A stretch of 64,000 nt of DNA from Ignavibacteriales bacterium (GTDB taxonomy: Bacteria; Bacteroidota; Ignavibacteria; T3Sed10-11), in contig PWTU01000190.1 in assembly GCA_003562775.1 (NCBI GenBank), forward strand, positions 1-64,000. The letters are read 5' to 3'. Below, one piece after another: positions 18,464 to 27,590 of the stretch. Position numbers and translations under genes: made by a program. The notes under the pieces were generated by a model. It ran no database searches and was not told the DNA's origin. It worked only from the letters and a program-made list of their open reading frames with translations. Within the stretch, counting starts at the first letter, position 1, and the number at the start of each line of letters is the position of its first letter.

Positions 18464-19500
18464 CGATAAAAATTTTGAGGTTCGTACTTTCATTAATTCC
18501 TTTATTATTGCTTTCGGGATTGACAACGCCGGACGGTGAATGGAATTTTACACCGCTTACTTCATCTGAAACCGATGCTGTCGTAGTAAATTTTACCGGC
18601 GACTGTATATTTTCCAACCACTTTGAAACCTTCATCGGCGACGATATCGAAAGCGTCTTTGCGGATGTTCCCTGGTTTGTACGTTCGGATATCAATGTGG
18701 TTAATCTCGAGCATCCGATCACAAAATATGAAAATGCCCAAGAAAAAGAGTTTACGTTTAAGATGCATCCCCGTTATCTGCCTCTGCTGCAAAAAGGAAA
18801 CATCAATGTAGTCAATGCGGCTAACAATCATATATACGATTACGGTGTGACCGGCATCGACGATACAATGTATTATCTGGATTCGATTAATGTTGCATAT
18901 GTTGGTATTGGGAAAACCTTGCAAGAAGCGCGTGAACCTGTTATATTTACAATTAAAGGGAAACAGCTCGGCTTTCTGGGATACTTTGGCGGTGCGGGAC
19001 AGTTTGCCGCAACGGATACGTCGTCGGGACTTTCCCCGAGATTTCATTTATTAATAATGAGTGATATTCGTATGTTGCGACCAAAGGTAGATTACGTCAT
19101 TGTATCTTTTCATTGGGGAGTTGAAAACGAGCATTATCCTGAAGAATGGCAGATGAAATTGGGTAGAGCGTGTATTGATGCCGGTGCAGACCTTGTCGTC
19201 GGTCACCACCCGCATGTATTGCAAGGTATCGAATGGCACAACAGCGGGATAATTGCATACTCACTCGGCAATTTCATATTTGGCGGACATCATCGTCCCG
19301 TTCACGATACTATTGTGTTGCAGGTGCTGTTTGGTGAAGATATGATAGTTCATCCGCTCCCGGTGAGAATCAACAGATGGCGCGTGACTGAATTGAATGG
19401 ACATCGAGCCGGTGCAGTCATCGACAGTTTACACGCGTATTCGCACGATTTCGACAATTGTTTTTTTAATGAGCATTGCATAAATGGGGAAGAAGAATAA
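18460..19500 (+). CDS. CapA-family metallophosphatase-like exported protein
   Basis: The 346-residue protein has an N-terminal hydrophobic signal segment (about 4-22) and the CapA fold, a calcineurin-like phosphoesterase. Visible metal-site motifs are NFTGDCIF (about 44-51), NVVNLEHP, NAANNHIYDYG and VGHHPHVLQG. In Bacillus, CapA takes part in poly-gamma-glutamate capsule synthesis and export. No capBC genes are near, so the function here is open. The start is TTG, overlapping the previous stop. The end overlaps the histidine kinase by 17 bp. Confidence 0.87.
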   Translation: MTIKILRFVLSLIPLLLLSGLTTPDGEWNFTPLTSSETDAVVVNFTGDCIFSNHFETFIGDDIESVFADVPWFVRSDINVVNLEHPITKYENAQEKEFTFKMHPRYLPLLQKGNINVVNAANNHIYDYGVTGIDDTMYYLDSINVAYVGIGKTLQEAREPVIFTIKGKQLGFLGYFGGAGQFAATDTSSGLSPRFHLLIMSDIRMLRPKVDYVIVSFHWGVENEHYPEEWQMKLGRACIDAGADLVVGHHPHVLQGIEWHNSGIIAYSLGNFIFGGHHRPVHDTIVLQVLFGEDMIVHPLPVRINRWRVTELNGHRAGAVIDSLHAYSHDFDNCFFNEHCINGEEE

Positions 19501-22500
19501 ACAAATCGGTACTCCGGATTATCTCGATAGCATACCAACTGCAATCGTTCGATGCACCAGCAGGACTGTTTATTACGCCAACAAAACTGCACATCAATAT
19601 TTTGGTAAATCACGGGGATTCCCCGTGACACTAACTGACTATTTTGGCGAATATGCCGCTCGAGAAATTCGAAGAATATTCCGGACAAAGAAAAATCAGG
19701 GATTTGTAATTTCCATCAATGACCGGGTGTTCGATGTGAAAAAGGGATATTGTCCGAAAAATTCAAATTACCGCGAGCTTCTGTTCAATGATGTGACCGA
19801 TTTACATCGTAACTTAGAAGAGGAAAAAAAAGAATCGGGAGTATTTCAAACTATTGTTGAAAATTCCGAAGACGGCATTAGTATAGTTGAGGGTGACCGG
19901 TTAATATTTGTAAACCAAAAATTTCTTGAATTATTCGGCTATTCGAGTGAGAAACAGCTTATTGGTAAACCATTTTCGGTAGTGGTAGCCCCGGAAGACC
20001 AGAAGCGGGTTCTTTCAACAAGCCGGGCGCGACAAGAGGGGCAGAATCCGCCGTTTCTGTATGATTATAAAGGCAGGAAAAAGAACGGCAGAATAATTGA
20101 TATCGAAGTAGCAGCGTCATACATACATTTCAAAGGAAAACCTGCAAGTCTGAGTTTTCATCGCGATGTTACCGAACGTAATGCCCTTGAAATGCAGTTG
20201 ATCGAGTCGGAGGAATTCCGCAAAAATGTATTCTCAAGTCTTGAGCAAGGGGTTATTGTGTTCGACGATAATTTGCGATGCCTTGACTGCAATAACCAGA
20301 TCGAATATTTTACCGGTATCGATAGCAGAGAGGCGCTTGGCATGCGCGCGTCTGAAATTTTTGAGAAATTTAAAAAAAACGGTGTGCTCGAAAAATTTAA
20401 GAACGTGCTCACCGGTACGAAAGTCTCATTCGGATACCTGCCGTATCCCCATCCGATCTCCAGGCAATCTCGCTACGCCTGGCTGTATCTTTCACCGCTA
20501 CTCAGCAGTGACGGTTCGGTACGGGGTATTGTCGGAGTATTGTCCGATCTCACCCATCAAAAATTTATGCAGGATGAGATAAAAGAGTCGGAGACGATGT
20601 TTAGAAATGTACTCGAAGCAATGGGTGATGCGCTTGTGCTTACCGATCTACAGGGCAGAGTATTTCGCGTTAATAAAGAATTTGAACGCATTACCGGATA
20701 TCGCGAGGATGAAGCGATCGGGCAAACGATACCCTATTTATGGTTTTATGAACACGATACAGCACGTTTTGTCTTATGGATATCCGAGCTGCGCAATAAA
20801 AATTACCTGCACGATTTCGATATACGCTGGAGGAGTAAGTCGGGTGATATTATTCCAGTGAGTTTGAATACAACATTATTGAAAAACAAAGAAGGTGAGC
20901 CGGTCGCGATGCTCAACATTGCACGTGATATTACCGACCGTAAGAAATTGGAGACCGAATTACAAAATCGAAATCGGGATCTCACCATCCTTGCTTCTCT
21001 GGGCAATATATATGCCTCTTCGCTTAATATAGATGAAATCGCCGATAATGTACTTGAACGCATCAAAGACCTCCGGCAGCCGGATGTATTAACGATTTCA
21101 CTCCTCGATAAACCCGCCGGAGGATTACGAATCGTTGCTGCAAAAGGTATTCCTCAAGAGAAACTTTCTTATTTATATGATGCGAATCATCCGGTTATAA
21201 AAAAATTATTTGACAATGACGATCATGCAATCATAGAAGATATCGATCAGGAATCTCCTGAGTTGTATGATTATTTTGTCAGAAAAGATCAGCGCTCGGT
21301 CGGGTTTTTCCTCCTGAAGGTAGAAAACGAAATACTCGGCATCCTGAGCGTTGGATTTGTGAATTATAATAAATTTTTCCCGGAAGATGTTGCGCTCTAC
21401 AGAAATATTGCCACACAAGTAACTATGGCGATACAGAATGCACAGCTCTATCAGAAAATTCAGAACTCCGAAGAAAAGTATCGGTTGCTCGTTGAGAAGG
21501 CGCAGGATATGGTTATCTCCCTGGATCTTGAAGGTAACTTTTCCTACGTTAGCCCGAGTGCAAAGCATCTCACCGGATATGATCCCGAAATGATCCTCAA
21601 GCAACGATTCAATCCGCGTATGATTCATCCGGGAGACTATCGTGAGATCAACGAACTAATGCGACTTGCCACAGCACAACAACCACTGGAAGAACAGTTG
21701 AGAGCGCTTGAGTTCAGGATCCGGACAAAATCAGGAAATTACAGGTGGATGTCGGCATCGTGGACTCTTATGCGTGATGAGCAAGGCCGGACGACCGGGG
21801 TGCAATGTATTTTACACGATGTCCATGAACGAAAACTTGCCGAAGAGGAGATATCACAACAGTTGGAACGGCTTCGGGTATTATACGAACTTGCTCACGA
21901 ACTTGCAGCCACACTCGACCGGAACGATATCCTTGTTACGGTATCGAAAAGCGTTACCCGTGTGCTCCCTCATCTATCGTTTGCAATTTATCTTTATGAT
22001 GAAGAGACTCCCCATATATTGCAACAAATCCTGAAGTTCGATGCGGCAGCCGGGACTCTCATAATGGATAAACCGGAATCAATACCGCTCGGGGAACCGG
22101 CATACAGACTTGAACGCCACGCGATAGAAAAACGCCGATTATGCGATATGCAAGGTGATTGGAAGAATAACCATAAGATTGTTGCCCCAATGATAATTAA
22201 GGAAAAAGTTCTCGGATTAATCGCACTTGAAGCAGACGGTACCGACTACTATAGTGAAACGCATAAGGATTTGTTTCAAACGATTGCTCATCTTGCGGGT
22301 ATTGCAATTGAACAGGCATTGCTGTATCAGGAAACGGTAGCGAAATCAGAAGAGATCCAACGGCGTAATCGTGAACTTGACGATTTTACATATGTAGTTT
22401 CTCACGATCTGAAAGAACCTCTCATCAGCATCGAAGGATACAGTAAAATACTGCTTGCCGACTACAGCGACGCGTTACAAGAAGATGGACTGGAAATGCT

Positions 22501-23038
22501 CTCATCGGTTTCACAATCGTGTAACAGAATGAAGAACCTGATTAACGAGCTGTTGACCTTATCGCGGGTAGGGCGGCTTACCGAAAGCATGTCGCCGGTT
22601 TCGATACGTGATGTGGTGAAAGAGATTCTGGAGGATCTTGAGTATACCATTAAAAAGCGGAAAGCCAGGGTAGAGGTGGAAAATAATTTACCCGTAGTTC
22701 TCGGAAACAGGGTGCATATCGTTGTACTTTTCCGTAACTTAGTGGTAAATGGTATTAAATTCAATACATCTGATCCGCCGGTGATAGAAATCGGTTGGGG
22801 CGAGGAGGATGAAATGTACCGGTTCAGCGTGTCCGATAACGGTATCGGTATTGAGCAGGAATCTTTTGATAAAATTTTTACTATATTTCATCGGTTACGT
22901 ACTGACGCTCGATTTGAAGGTACAGGCGCTGGGTTAACCATTGTGAAAAAAATTGTGGAAACACACGGTGGGAGGATATGGCTTAACTCGACGGTGGGCG
23001 AAGGGACAACGTTTTACTTTACTTTACCAAAATCATAA
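19484..23038 (+). CDS. Cytoplasmic multi-PAS/GAF hybrid-sensor-type histidine kinase
   Basis: At 1184 residues this is a large soluble sensor kinase with no transmembrane segment. In order I see about four PAS domains (roughly 5-110, 118-240, 245-365 and 370-490), a GAF domain (505-660), a fifth PAS (665-790), a second GAF (800-950), the HisKA dimerisation domain with VVSHDLKEPL (about 970-980) and the ATPase domain (N-box LFRNLVVNGIKFN, G1 DNGIGI, G2 GTGAGLTIVKKI). The kinase core resembles that of Cph1-type kinases, but I see no bilin-binding domain. Two receiver genes follow directly. Confidence 0.93.
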   Translation: MGKKNKQIGTPDYLDSIPTAIVRCTSRTVYYANKTAHQYFGKSRGFPVTLTDYFGEYAAREIRRIFRTKKNQGFVISINDRVFDVKKGYCPKNSNYRELLFNDVTDLHRNLEEEKKESGVFQTIVENSEDGISIVEGDRLIFVNQKFLELFGYSSEKQLIGKPFSVVVAPEDQKRVLSTSRARQEGQNPPFLYDYKGRKKNGRIIDIEVAASYIHFKGKPASLSFHRDVTERNALEMQLIESEEFRKNVFSSLEQGVIVFDDNLRCLDCNNQIEYFTGIDSREALGMRASEIFEKFKKNGVLEKFKNVLTGTKVSFGYLPYPHPISRQSRYAWLYLSPLLSSDGSVRGIVGVLSDLTHQKFMQDEIKESETMFRNVLEAMGDALVLTDLQGRVFRVNKEFERITGYREDEAIGQTIPYLWFYEHDTARFVLWISELRNKNYLHDFDIRWRSKSGDIIPVSLNTTLLKNKEGEPVAMLNIARDITDRKKLETELQNRNRDLTILASLGNIYASSLNIDEIADNVLERIKDLRQPDVLTISLLDKPAGGLRIVAAKGIPQEKLSYLYDANHPVIKKLFDNDDHAIIEDIDQESPELYDYFVRKDQRSVGFFLLKVENEILGILSVGFVNYNKFFPEDVALYRNIATQVTMAIQNAQLYQKIQNSEEKYRLLVEKAQDMVISLDLEGNFSYVSPSAKHLTGYDPEMILKQRFNPRMIHPGDYREINELMRLATAQQPLEEQLRALEFRIRTKSGNYRWMSASWTLMRDEQGRTTGVQCILHDVHERKLAEEEISQQLERLRVLYELAHELAATLDRNDILVTVSKSVTRVLPHLSFAIYLYDEETPHILQQILKFDAAAGTLIMDKPESIPLGEPAYRLERHAIEKRRLCDMQGDWKNNHKIVAPMIIKEKVLGLIALEADGTDYYSETHKDLFQTIAHLAGIAIEQALLYQETVAKSEEIQRRNRELDDFTYVVSHDLKEPLISIEGYSKILLADYSDALQEDGLEMLSSVSQSCNRMKNLINELLTLSRVGRLTESMSPVSIRDVVKEILEDLEYTIKKRKARVEVENNLPVVLGNRVHIVVLFRNLVVNGIKFNTSDPPVIEIGWGEEDEMYRFSVSDNGIGIEQESFDKIFTIFHRLRTDARFEGTGAGLTIVKKIVETHGGRIWLNSTVGEGTTFYFTLPKS

Positions 23039-23053
23039 TACTGTAAATGAATC

Positions 23054-23494
23054 TTGAAACGAGATCTTAATATATTGCTTATCGACGATAATCCTGATCA
23101 CATTAAGATTATTATCTGGGCGTTAGAACAATCGGAAGTCAAGAATAAAGTATCGGTGATCGAAGATGCAAAGAAAGCACTTACCGTATTGGACACGATT
23201 GATACGCCGCACAGTGTTCTGAGCAGGAAGCCGGATCTTATTTTCCTGGATATGAATCTTCCGCCAATGAACGGTATGGATCTATTGCAGTATATGAAAA
23301 GTAAACCGGTTCTGAAAACGATCCCGGTGATTATGTTCAGTAGTTCGGACAGGGTTGAAGATGTGAAAAAAGCATATGAGTGTGGAGCAAATACCTTTAT
23401 AAGTAAATCGAGGGTCTTCGACGAAGTTGCACAGGCAGTAAACACTGTATGTGTCTACTGGGCAAACATTGCACAGTTATCAACTGCAAATTAA
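23054..23494 (+). CDS. Single-domain response regulator (Rcp1-like)
   Basis: This 146-residue protein is a lone receiver domain. LLIDDNPD gives the acidic pocket, FLDMNLPPMNG the phosphorylated Asp, and FSSSD the conserved Ser/Thr. The usual KP before the last helix is replaced by KS in FISKSRVF. The long loop between strands and the C-terminal tail with a tryptophan resemble Rcp1, the partner of cyanobacterial phytochrome kinases. The start is TTG; the nearby ATG at 23047 is in another frame. It is probably the direct partner of the upstream kinase. Confidence 0.9.
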   Translation: MKRDLNILLIDDNPDHIKIIIWALEQSEVKNKVSVIEDAKKALTVLDTIDTPHSVLSRKPDLIFLDMNLPPMNGMDLLQYMKSKPVLKTIPVIMFSSSDRVEDVKKAYECGANTFISKSRVFDEVAQAVNTVCVYWANIAQLSTAN

Positions 23495-23507
23495 CGAGGT
23501 GCCTATT

Positions 23508-24182
23508 ATGGAGAAACGTGACGTAAATTTATTACTCATCGAGGATAATGAGAATTTTGCCCGATTAGTGCAGATATATTTGCGCCGTTATCACGATGTA
23601 AAATTCAACATTATCTGGAAGGAAGATGGCGAACAGGGAATAACCGAATTGAAGGATAATCCCAACATCGACTTAATTCTGATGGATTATTTTTTACCGG
23701 GTCAAAACGGTCTCGATACGACATTGCAAATTCGGGATAGCGGGGTCAAAGCGCCGGTTATCTTTCTCACCGTCAATAAGGATTTTAACCTTGCATTGGA
23801 AGTGATGAAGGCGGGAGTGGCGGATTACATTGTGAAAGAAGAAATTTCAACTCCGGTTTTTCCGAAAATCATACTCGGAGTGCTTGAAAAGAAGGAACTA
23901 AAGGAAAGATTCGAAGAGCTGGAGATAAGTCGAAACCGGCTTGAAGCTCTGCAAAATCTTGCAACCGAAGTTACCTCAGAGCTCGGTCCGGTATTGAACG
24001 AAATGCGAGAAATATCCAATGAGTTGATGGAAAAGCATAAAAAAGAAAATACATCGAATTATCTGACAATTATAAACGATAGTGTTCAGCGTATTCAATC
24101 GAAAATCATAAAGTTAAAAGAAATCAGAGACGATAAAACAGTAACGTACGTAAAAGATCTGAAAATGATCGATCTATCGTAG
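23508..24182 (+). CDS. Response regulator with C-terminal degenerate histidine-kinase dimerisation domain
   Basis: The 224-residue protein has a receiver domain (about 1-125, LLIEDNEN, LMDYFLPGQNG, VKEE) and a helical C-terminal part (about 140-224). The latter follows the HisKA pattern: LQNLATEVTSELGPVL sits where kinases have LASGIAHELNNPL, so Ser replaces the phospho-accepting His, and a later segment VQRIQSKIIKL ends in MIDLS. No ATPase domain follows. I chose the ATG at 23508, preceded by CGAGGTG, over an upstream in-frame ATG. It could act as a phosphorylation-controlled docking partner of the kinase. Confidence 0.82.
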   Translation: MEKRDVNLLLIEDNENFARLVQIYLRRYHDVKFNIIWKEDGEQGITELKDNPNIDLILMDYFLPGQNGLDTTLQIRDSGVKAPVIFLTVNKDFNLALEVMKAGVADYIVKEEISTPVFPKIILGVLEKKELKERFEELEISRNRLEALQNLATEVTSELGPVLNEMREISNELMEKHKKENTSNYLTIINDSVQRIQSKIIKLKEIRDDKTVTYVKDLKMIDLS

Positions 24183-24235
24183 TCAGTAAAGTCGATATGT
24201 ACATATTTACATATAGTATACGAAAATAACAGAAT

Positions 24236-25087
24236 ATGAATTCTCGCATTGCAGTCGCTCAGCTCGATGTACGTGTCGGCGATATCGATTATAATTTGAA
24301 ACGTCATATAGAGTATGCTGATGAAGCAAAAGCGAACGACGCACGAATCGTAATATTTCCCGAATTGAGTCTTACCGGTTATTCCCTCCGCGATCTTGTA
24401 CACGAGGTTACACAATTGTCGTATCGCCACCACCCGCATTTTGAAAAATTGCTTGAACTCAGTAAAACTATACACATAATTACCGGTGGTGTGGAATTGA
24501 CCCCCCGCGGCAAGATACATAACGCCGTAATGCTCTTTGCAGACGGTGAGATGAAAATCGTTCATCGAAAAATTTATCTCCCGACATACGGTATGTTCGA
24601 GGAAAACAGGTATTTTTTGCCGGGTGAATCGGTGCGTTCATTTGAAACTCCCGGAGGGAGATGGGGAACACTTATATGTGAAGACATATGGCATTTGTCT
24701 TTGCCCTATCTTCTTGCCCAGGACGGCGCCGATGTAATCGTTGCGATCGCAGCAGGTCCAACCCGTCTCGGCGGCGACACAACAGGTAAACCGGCGATTG
24801 CAAATGTAAATCTGGAACATCATAGAACGTATGCCCGTCTATTGTCATGTTATTTTATTTTTTGCAATCGTGTGGGTTTTGAAGACGGCATTAGCTTCTG
24901 GGGCGGATCAACGATTATTTCACCAATGGGAACTACTATCGAACAAGCTCCGTTTTTTGACGATGCAATGATTTATTGCAATATATTGCACGAGGAAATT
25001 GTGCGTGCCCGACGCGAATCCCGCCATGCGCTCGACGAGCGTCCCGAATTCGTGCTGAAAGAGTTGAAGCGGATAACCCGCAAATAG
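24236..25087 (+). CDS. Carbon-nitrogen hydrolase (nitrilase superfamily), NadE-glutaminase-like
   Basis: The 283-residue protein has the Glu-Lys-Cys triad of the nitrilase superfamily: Glu in IFPELSLTGY (about 40-49), Lys in HRKIYLPTYG (about 105-114) and Cys in TLICEDIWH (about 142-150). The SLRDL and CEDIWH contexts resemble the amidase domain of glutamine-dependent NAD synthetase, but the synthetase domain is absent. It might supply ammonia from glutamine or act on another amide. The gene stands between the receiver genes and htpX. Confidence 0.87.
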   Translation: MNSRIAVAQLDVRVGDIDYNLKRHIEYADEAKANDARIVIFPELSLTGYSLRDLVHEVTQLSYRHHPHFEKLLELSKTIHIITGGVELTPRGKIHNAVMLFADGEMKIVHRKIYLPTYGMFEENRYFLPGESVRSFETPGGRWGTLICEDIWHLSLPYLLAQDGADVIVAIAAGPTRLGGDTTGKPAIANVNLEHHRTYARLLSCYFIFCNRVGFEDGISFWGGSTIISPMGTTIEQAPFFDDAMIYCNILHEEIVRARRESRHALDERPEFVLKELKRITRK

Positions 25088-25093
25088 AATTTC

Positions 25094-25122
25094 TTGATAA
25101 TATAGCCAAAATTTAATATTTT
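25094..25122 (+). promoter_or_regulatory. Candidate promoter for htpX
   Basis: TTGATA (25094-25099), a 17-bp spacer ending in TTAA, and TATTTT (25117-25122) form a plausible sigma-70 promoter starting 6 bp after the amidase stop. The htpX ATG lies 65 bp further on, behind a CAGGAGG ribosome-binding sequence. Confidence 0.5.
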
Positions 25123-25187
25123 AATTAGTTTATAGAAAATATTTCTTGTTGGTAACCAATTTACATGCAGGAGGACGATAGAACGGT

Positions 25188-26039
25188 ATGAACGGTGTGA
25201 AAACAGCATTTTTTCTGACATTAATAATGGTCTTGTTTTTGCTTGTGGGACAGGCGCTCGGCGGTCAGAATGGGATGCTCATTGCATTTATATTTGCTCT
25301 TGGATTTAATTTTTTCAGTTATTGGTATTCTGATAAAATTGTGCTGAGGATGTACAAAGCAAAAGAAGTTTCACGTGCACAAGCACCCAAATTATATGGA
25401 ATGGTTGAGAAACTGGTTAAGCGGAGCGGGCTCCCTATGCCGAAAGTATATGTTATACCGTCAAGTACACCAAACGCGTTCGCCACGGGAAGAAATCCTT
25501 CCAATGCAGTGGTTGCAGTAACGGAGGGGATCGTTCGTTTGCTTAATGATGAAGAGCTTGAAGGGGTACTTGCTCATGAGCTTGCTCATATAAGAAACCG
25601 CGACATATTATTAAGCACAATTGTTGCGACAATCGTGGGCGCCATAACGTATCTTTCATTCATAGGCAGATTTGCATTTCTGTTTCTCGGGAGGGGCGGA
25701 GACCGCGATGCCGGTGCGGCAATCGGACAGCTTTTAATGCTCATCATTGCACCGATAGCAGCGGCGCTGATTCAAATGGCAATCTCGCGTGCGCGTGAGT
25801 TTATGGCGGATGCAGGCGGCGCTGAAATATGCGGTAAACCATTGGCGCTTGCAAATGCTTTGAAGAAACTTGAAAAGGGGCTTGCGCGTGCACCTATGCA
25901 GGAAGCGAATCCGTCAACCTCGCATATGTTTATTGTAAATCCGTTTCGCGGCGGCGGCGTCACCAAGTTGTTTTCAACACACCCGCCGATTCCCGAACGA
26001 GTTAAACGGCTTGAAGCGCTCGCACGCGGAAGAGCGTAA
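25188..26039 (+). CDS. htpX: Membrane zinc metalloprotease HtpX (M48)
   Basis: HtpX is an inner-membrane protease that removes misfolded membrane proteins. The 283-residue protein has two N-terminal transmembrane helices, the zinc motif [10 protein letters not shown] (about 128-137), two further hydrophobic segments, and the [13 protein letters not shown] segment with the third zinc ligand. The [10 protein letters not shown] and [14 protein letters not shown] motifs are standard for HtpX. Length is normal. A candidate promoter lies upstream. A small exported protein follows after 18 bp. Confidence 0.95.
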   Translation: MNGVKTAFFLTLIMVLFLLVGQALGGQNGMLIAFIFALGFNFFSYWYSDKIVLRMYKAKEVSRAQAPKLYGMVEKLVKRSGLPMPKVYVIPSSTPNAFATGRNPSNAVVAVTEGIVRLLNDEELEGVLAHELAHIRNRDILLSTIVATIVGAITYLSFIGRFAFLFLGRGGDRDAGAAIGQLLMLIIAPIAAALIQMAISRAREFMADAGGAEICGKPLALANALKKLEKGLARAPMQEANPSTSHMFIVNPFRGGGVTKLFSTHPPIPERVKRLEALARGRA

Positions 26040-26057
26040 GCCGGGAAAGAATCACGA

Positions 26058-26690
26058 GTGAATAGAAATACGTTTACCGGAATATACGTTTACGTTGGAA
26101 TTGTTTTACTGTCTTTGATAATTGTATCGGGAGCGCTGCATGCGCAAACGAAACTAAAATCGAACACCGAATTGTTGCATTATGTAGTCGATAAGAGTAT
26201 CGATCAGATCACCGGCGCATTGCCGGAGACTGCACACGTTGTTGTAACGGTAAAATTTCCCGACTATGAATGGTTCATTCGTCACCGGATTGTCGATATA
26301 TTAACAGAATCGGGTTTTTCGGTCGCGGGGATCGGTGATACTGAGACCGGTGAATATTATACTTTGGAAGTGGGAGTCGAACGATTTGATGTGACGTATT
26401 CAGACGTGAAACGCCGGTCGTTTCTCGGATCCCGCGTGATGACCAGACAGGCAGACGGAGTTTTTTCCTTTCGTATTAACGGACCCGACAGAGAAAGGAT
26501 ACTAAGAATATCGGAAAGTGTTAGCGATGTAATTCCGTACGGTAGACAGGATGCCGTGGAAAATCGGGCGCTGCCGTTTACACAGGCAGCTCTACCCGGG
26601 GGTTCGTTGACCGAGCGCTATCTCGGGCCGGCCGTTATTATCGCTGCGACCGGTGTCGTTGTGTACTTATTTTTCTCGGTTCGTAGTTAA
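26058..26690 (+). CDS. Hypothetical exported protein with N- and C-terminal membrane segments
   Basis: I do not recognise this 210-residue protein. It has a signal-like hydrophobic N-terminus ending in ALHAQ (about residue 31), a mixed alpha-beta soluble part of about 145 residues, and a hydrophobic C-terminal helix (about 188-206) ending in a short basic tail. It would thus present a periplasmic domain anchored at its C-terminus. The start is a GTG just after GGGAAAG. It lies between htpX and bamD, so an envelope role is likely but unproven. Confidence 0.7.
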   Translation: MNRNTFTGIYVYVGIVLLSLIIVSGALHAQTKLKSNTELLHYVVDKSIDQITGALPETAHVVVTVKFPDYEWFIRHRIVDILTESGFSVAGIGDTETGEYYTLEVGVERFDVTYSDVKRRSFLGSRVMTRQADGVFSFRINGPDRERILRISESVSDVIPYGRQDAVENRALPFTQAALPGGSLTERYLGPAVIIAATGVVVYLFFSVRS

Positions 26691-26702
26691 CTGAATATAT
26701 AA

Positions 26703-27590
26703 ATGATTGAAAACAGGATTTGTATGAAGCAGCGGGTTGTTTTATTTTTAAAATTGACCGGAATATTATCACTATTCATTTTCTTTATTGCGGGGTGTGG
26801 AAGACGCGACGTCACGGTTGATATGTCTGTAGAAGACCGGTTCCAGCGTGGTATGCGGATGTACGAAGAGGAAAATTATGTCAGGGCTATCGATGAATTC
26901 CGGATTGTTACACGTCAGTTTGCAGGAAGTGACTTCGCCGACGACGCACAATACTACATGGCAATGTCGTATTTTCAACGGGGGGAGTATATACTCGCTG
27001 CCAACGAGTTTGAGACGCTGGTCAATACTATGAGCGCAAGCCCTCTCGTTGCCGAGGCACAATATAAACTCGCTTTGTCTTATTATCACCTGTCTCCAAG
27101 ATACGATCTCGATCAGGAATATACGTTTAAGGCGATCGATGAGTTGCAGGCATTCATCGATTTTTTCCCGACGCATGAATTGGTGCCGGATGCCGAGCGA
27201 AAAATTCACGAACTCAATGAAAAATTAGCCCGCAAGCAGTATGAAAATGCAAAATTATATATGCGCATTCGATATTACAGGGCTGCAATTCGATATTTTG
27301 AAGTTGTGATAGAACGGTTCCATGATACTCAATATGCCGAGCTTTCGTATATCGGTAAAGTTGAGGCATTGATGGAACGAAACATGTATAATGAAGCAAA
27401 TGAAACACTACAGGGGTTTCTTCGGCAGTTTCCAAACAGTGATCAGCGTTCGCGTGCACGTACACTCGAACGCCGTATCATCTCCGCATTAAGTGACGAA
27501 GATGCCGAATCCGAACACAATAACGGACCTGCCGCCGGAAATACCGGCAATAATGAACAGTCGGACGGAGATGGATTTGAGTCACGATAA
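26703..27590 (+). CDS. Outer membrane assembly lipoprotein BamD-like
   Basis: BamD is the essential lipoprotein of the machinery that inserts outer-membrane barrels. The 295-residue protein has a lipoprotein signal with lipobox IAGC (Cys about residue 32), followed by about five TPR-like repeats (FQRGMRMYEEENYVRAIDEF, AQYYMAMSYFQRGEY, and so on). The last 30 residues are a low-complexity Asn/Gly/Asp tail. Another in-frame ATG at 26724 would give a shorter signal and is equally plausible. The tail overlaps the thioesterase gene in a different frame. Confidence 0.87.
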   Translation: MIENRICMKQRVVLFLKLTGILSLFIFFIAGCGRRDVTVDMSVEDRFQRGMRMYEEENYVRAIDEFRIVTRQFAGSDFADDAQYYMAMSYFQRGEYILAANEFETLVNTMSASPLVAEAQYKLALSYYHLSPRYDLDQEYTFKAIDELQAFIDFFPTHELVPDAERKIHELNEKLARKQYENAKLYMRIRYYRAAIRYFEVVIERFHDTQYAELSYIGKVEALMERNMYNEANETLQGFLRQFPNSDQRSRARTLERRIISALSDEDAESEHNNGPAAGNTGNNEQSDGDGFESR

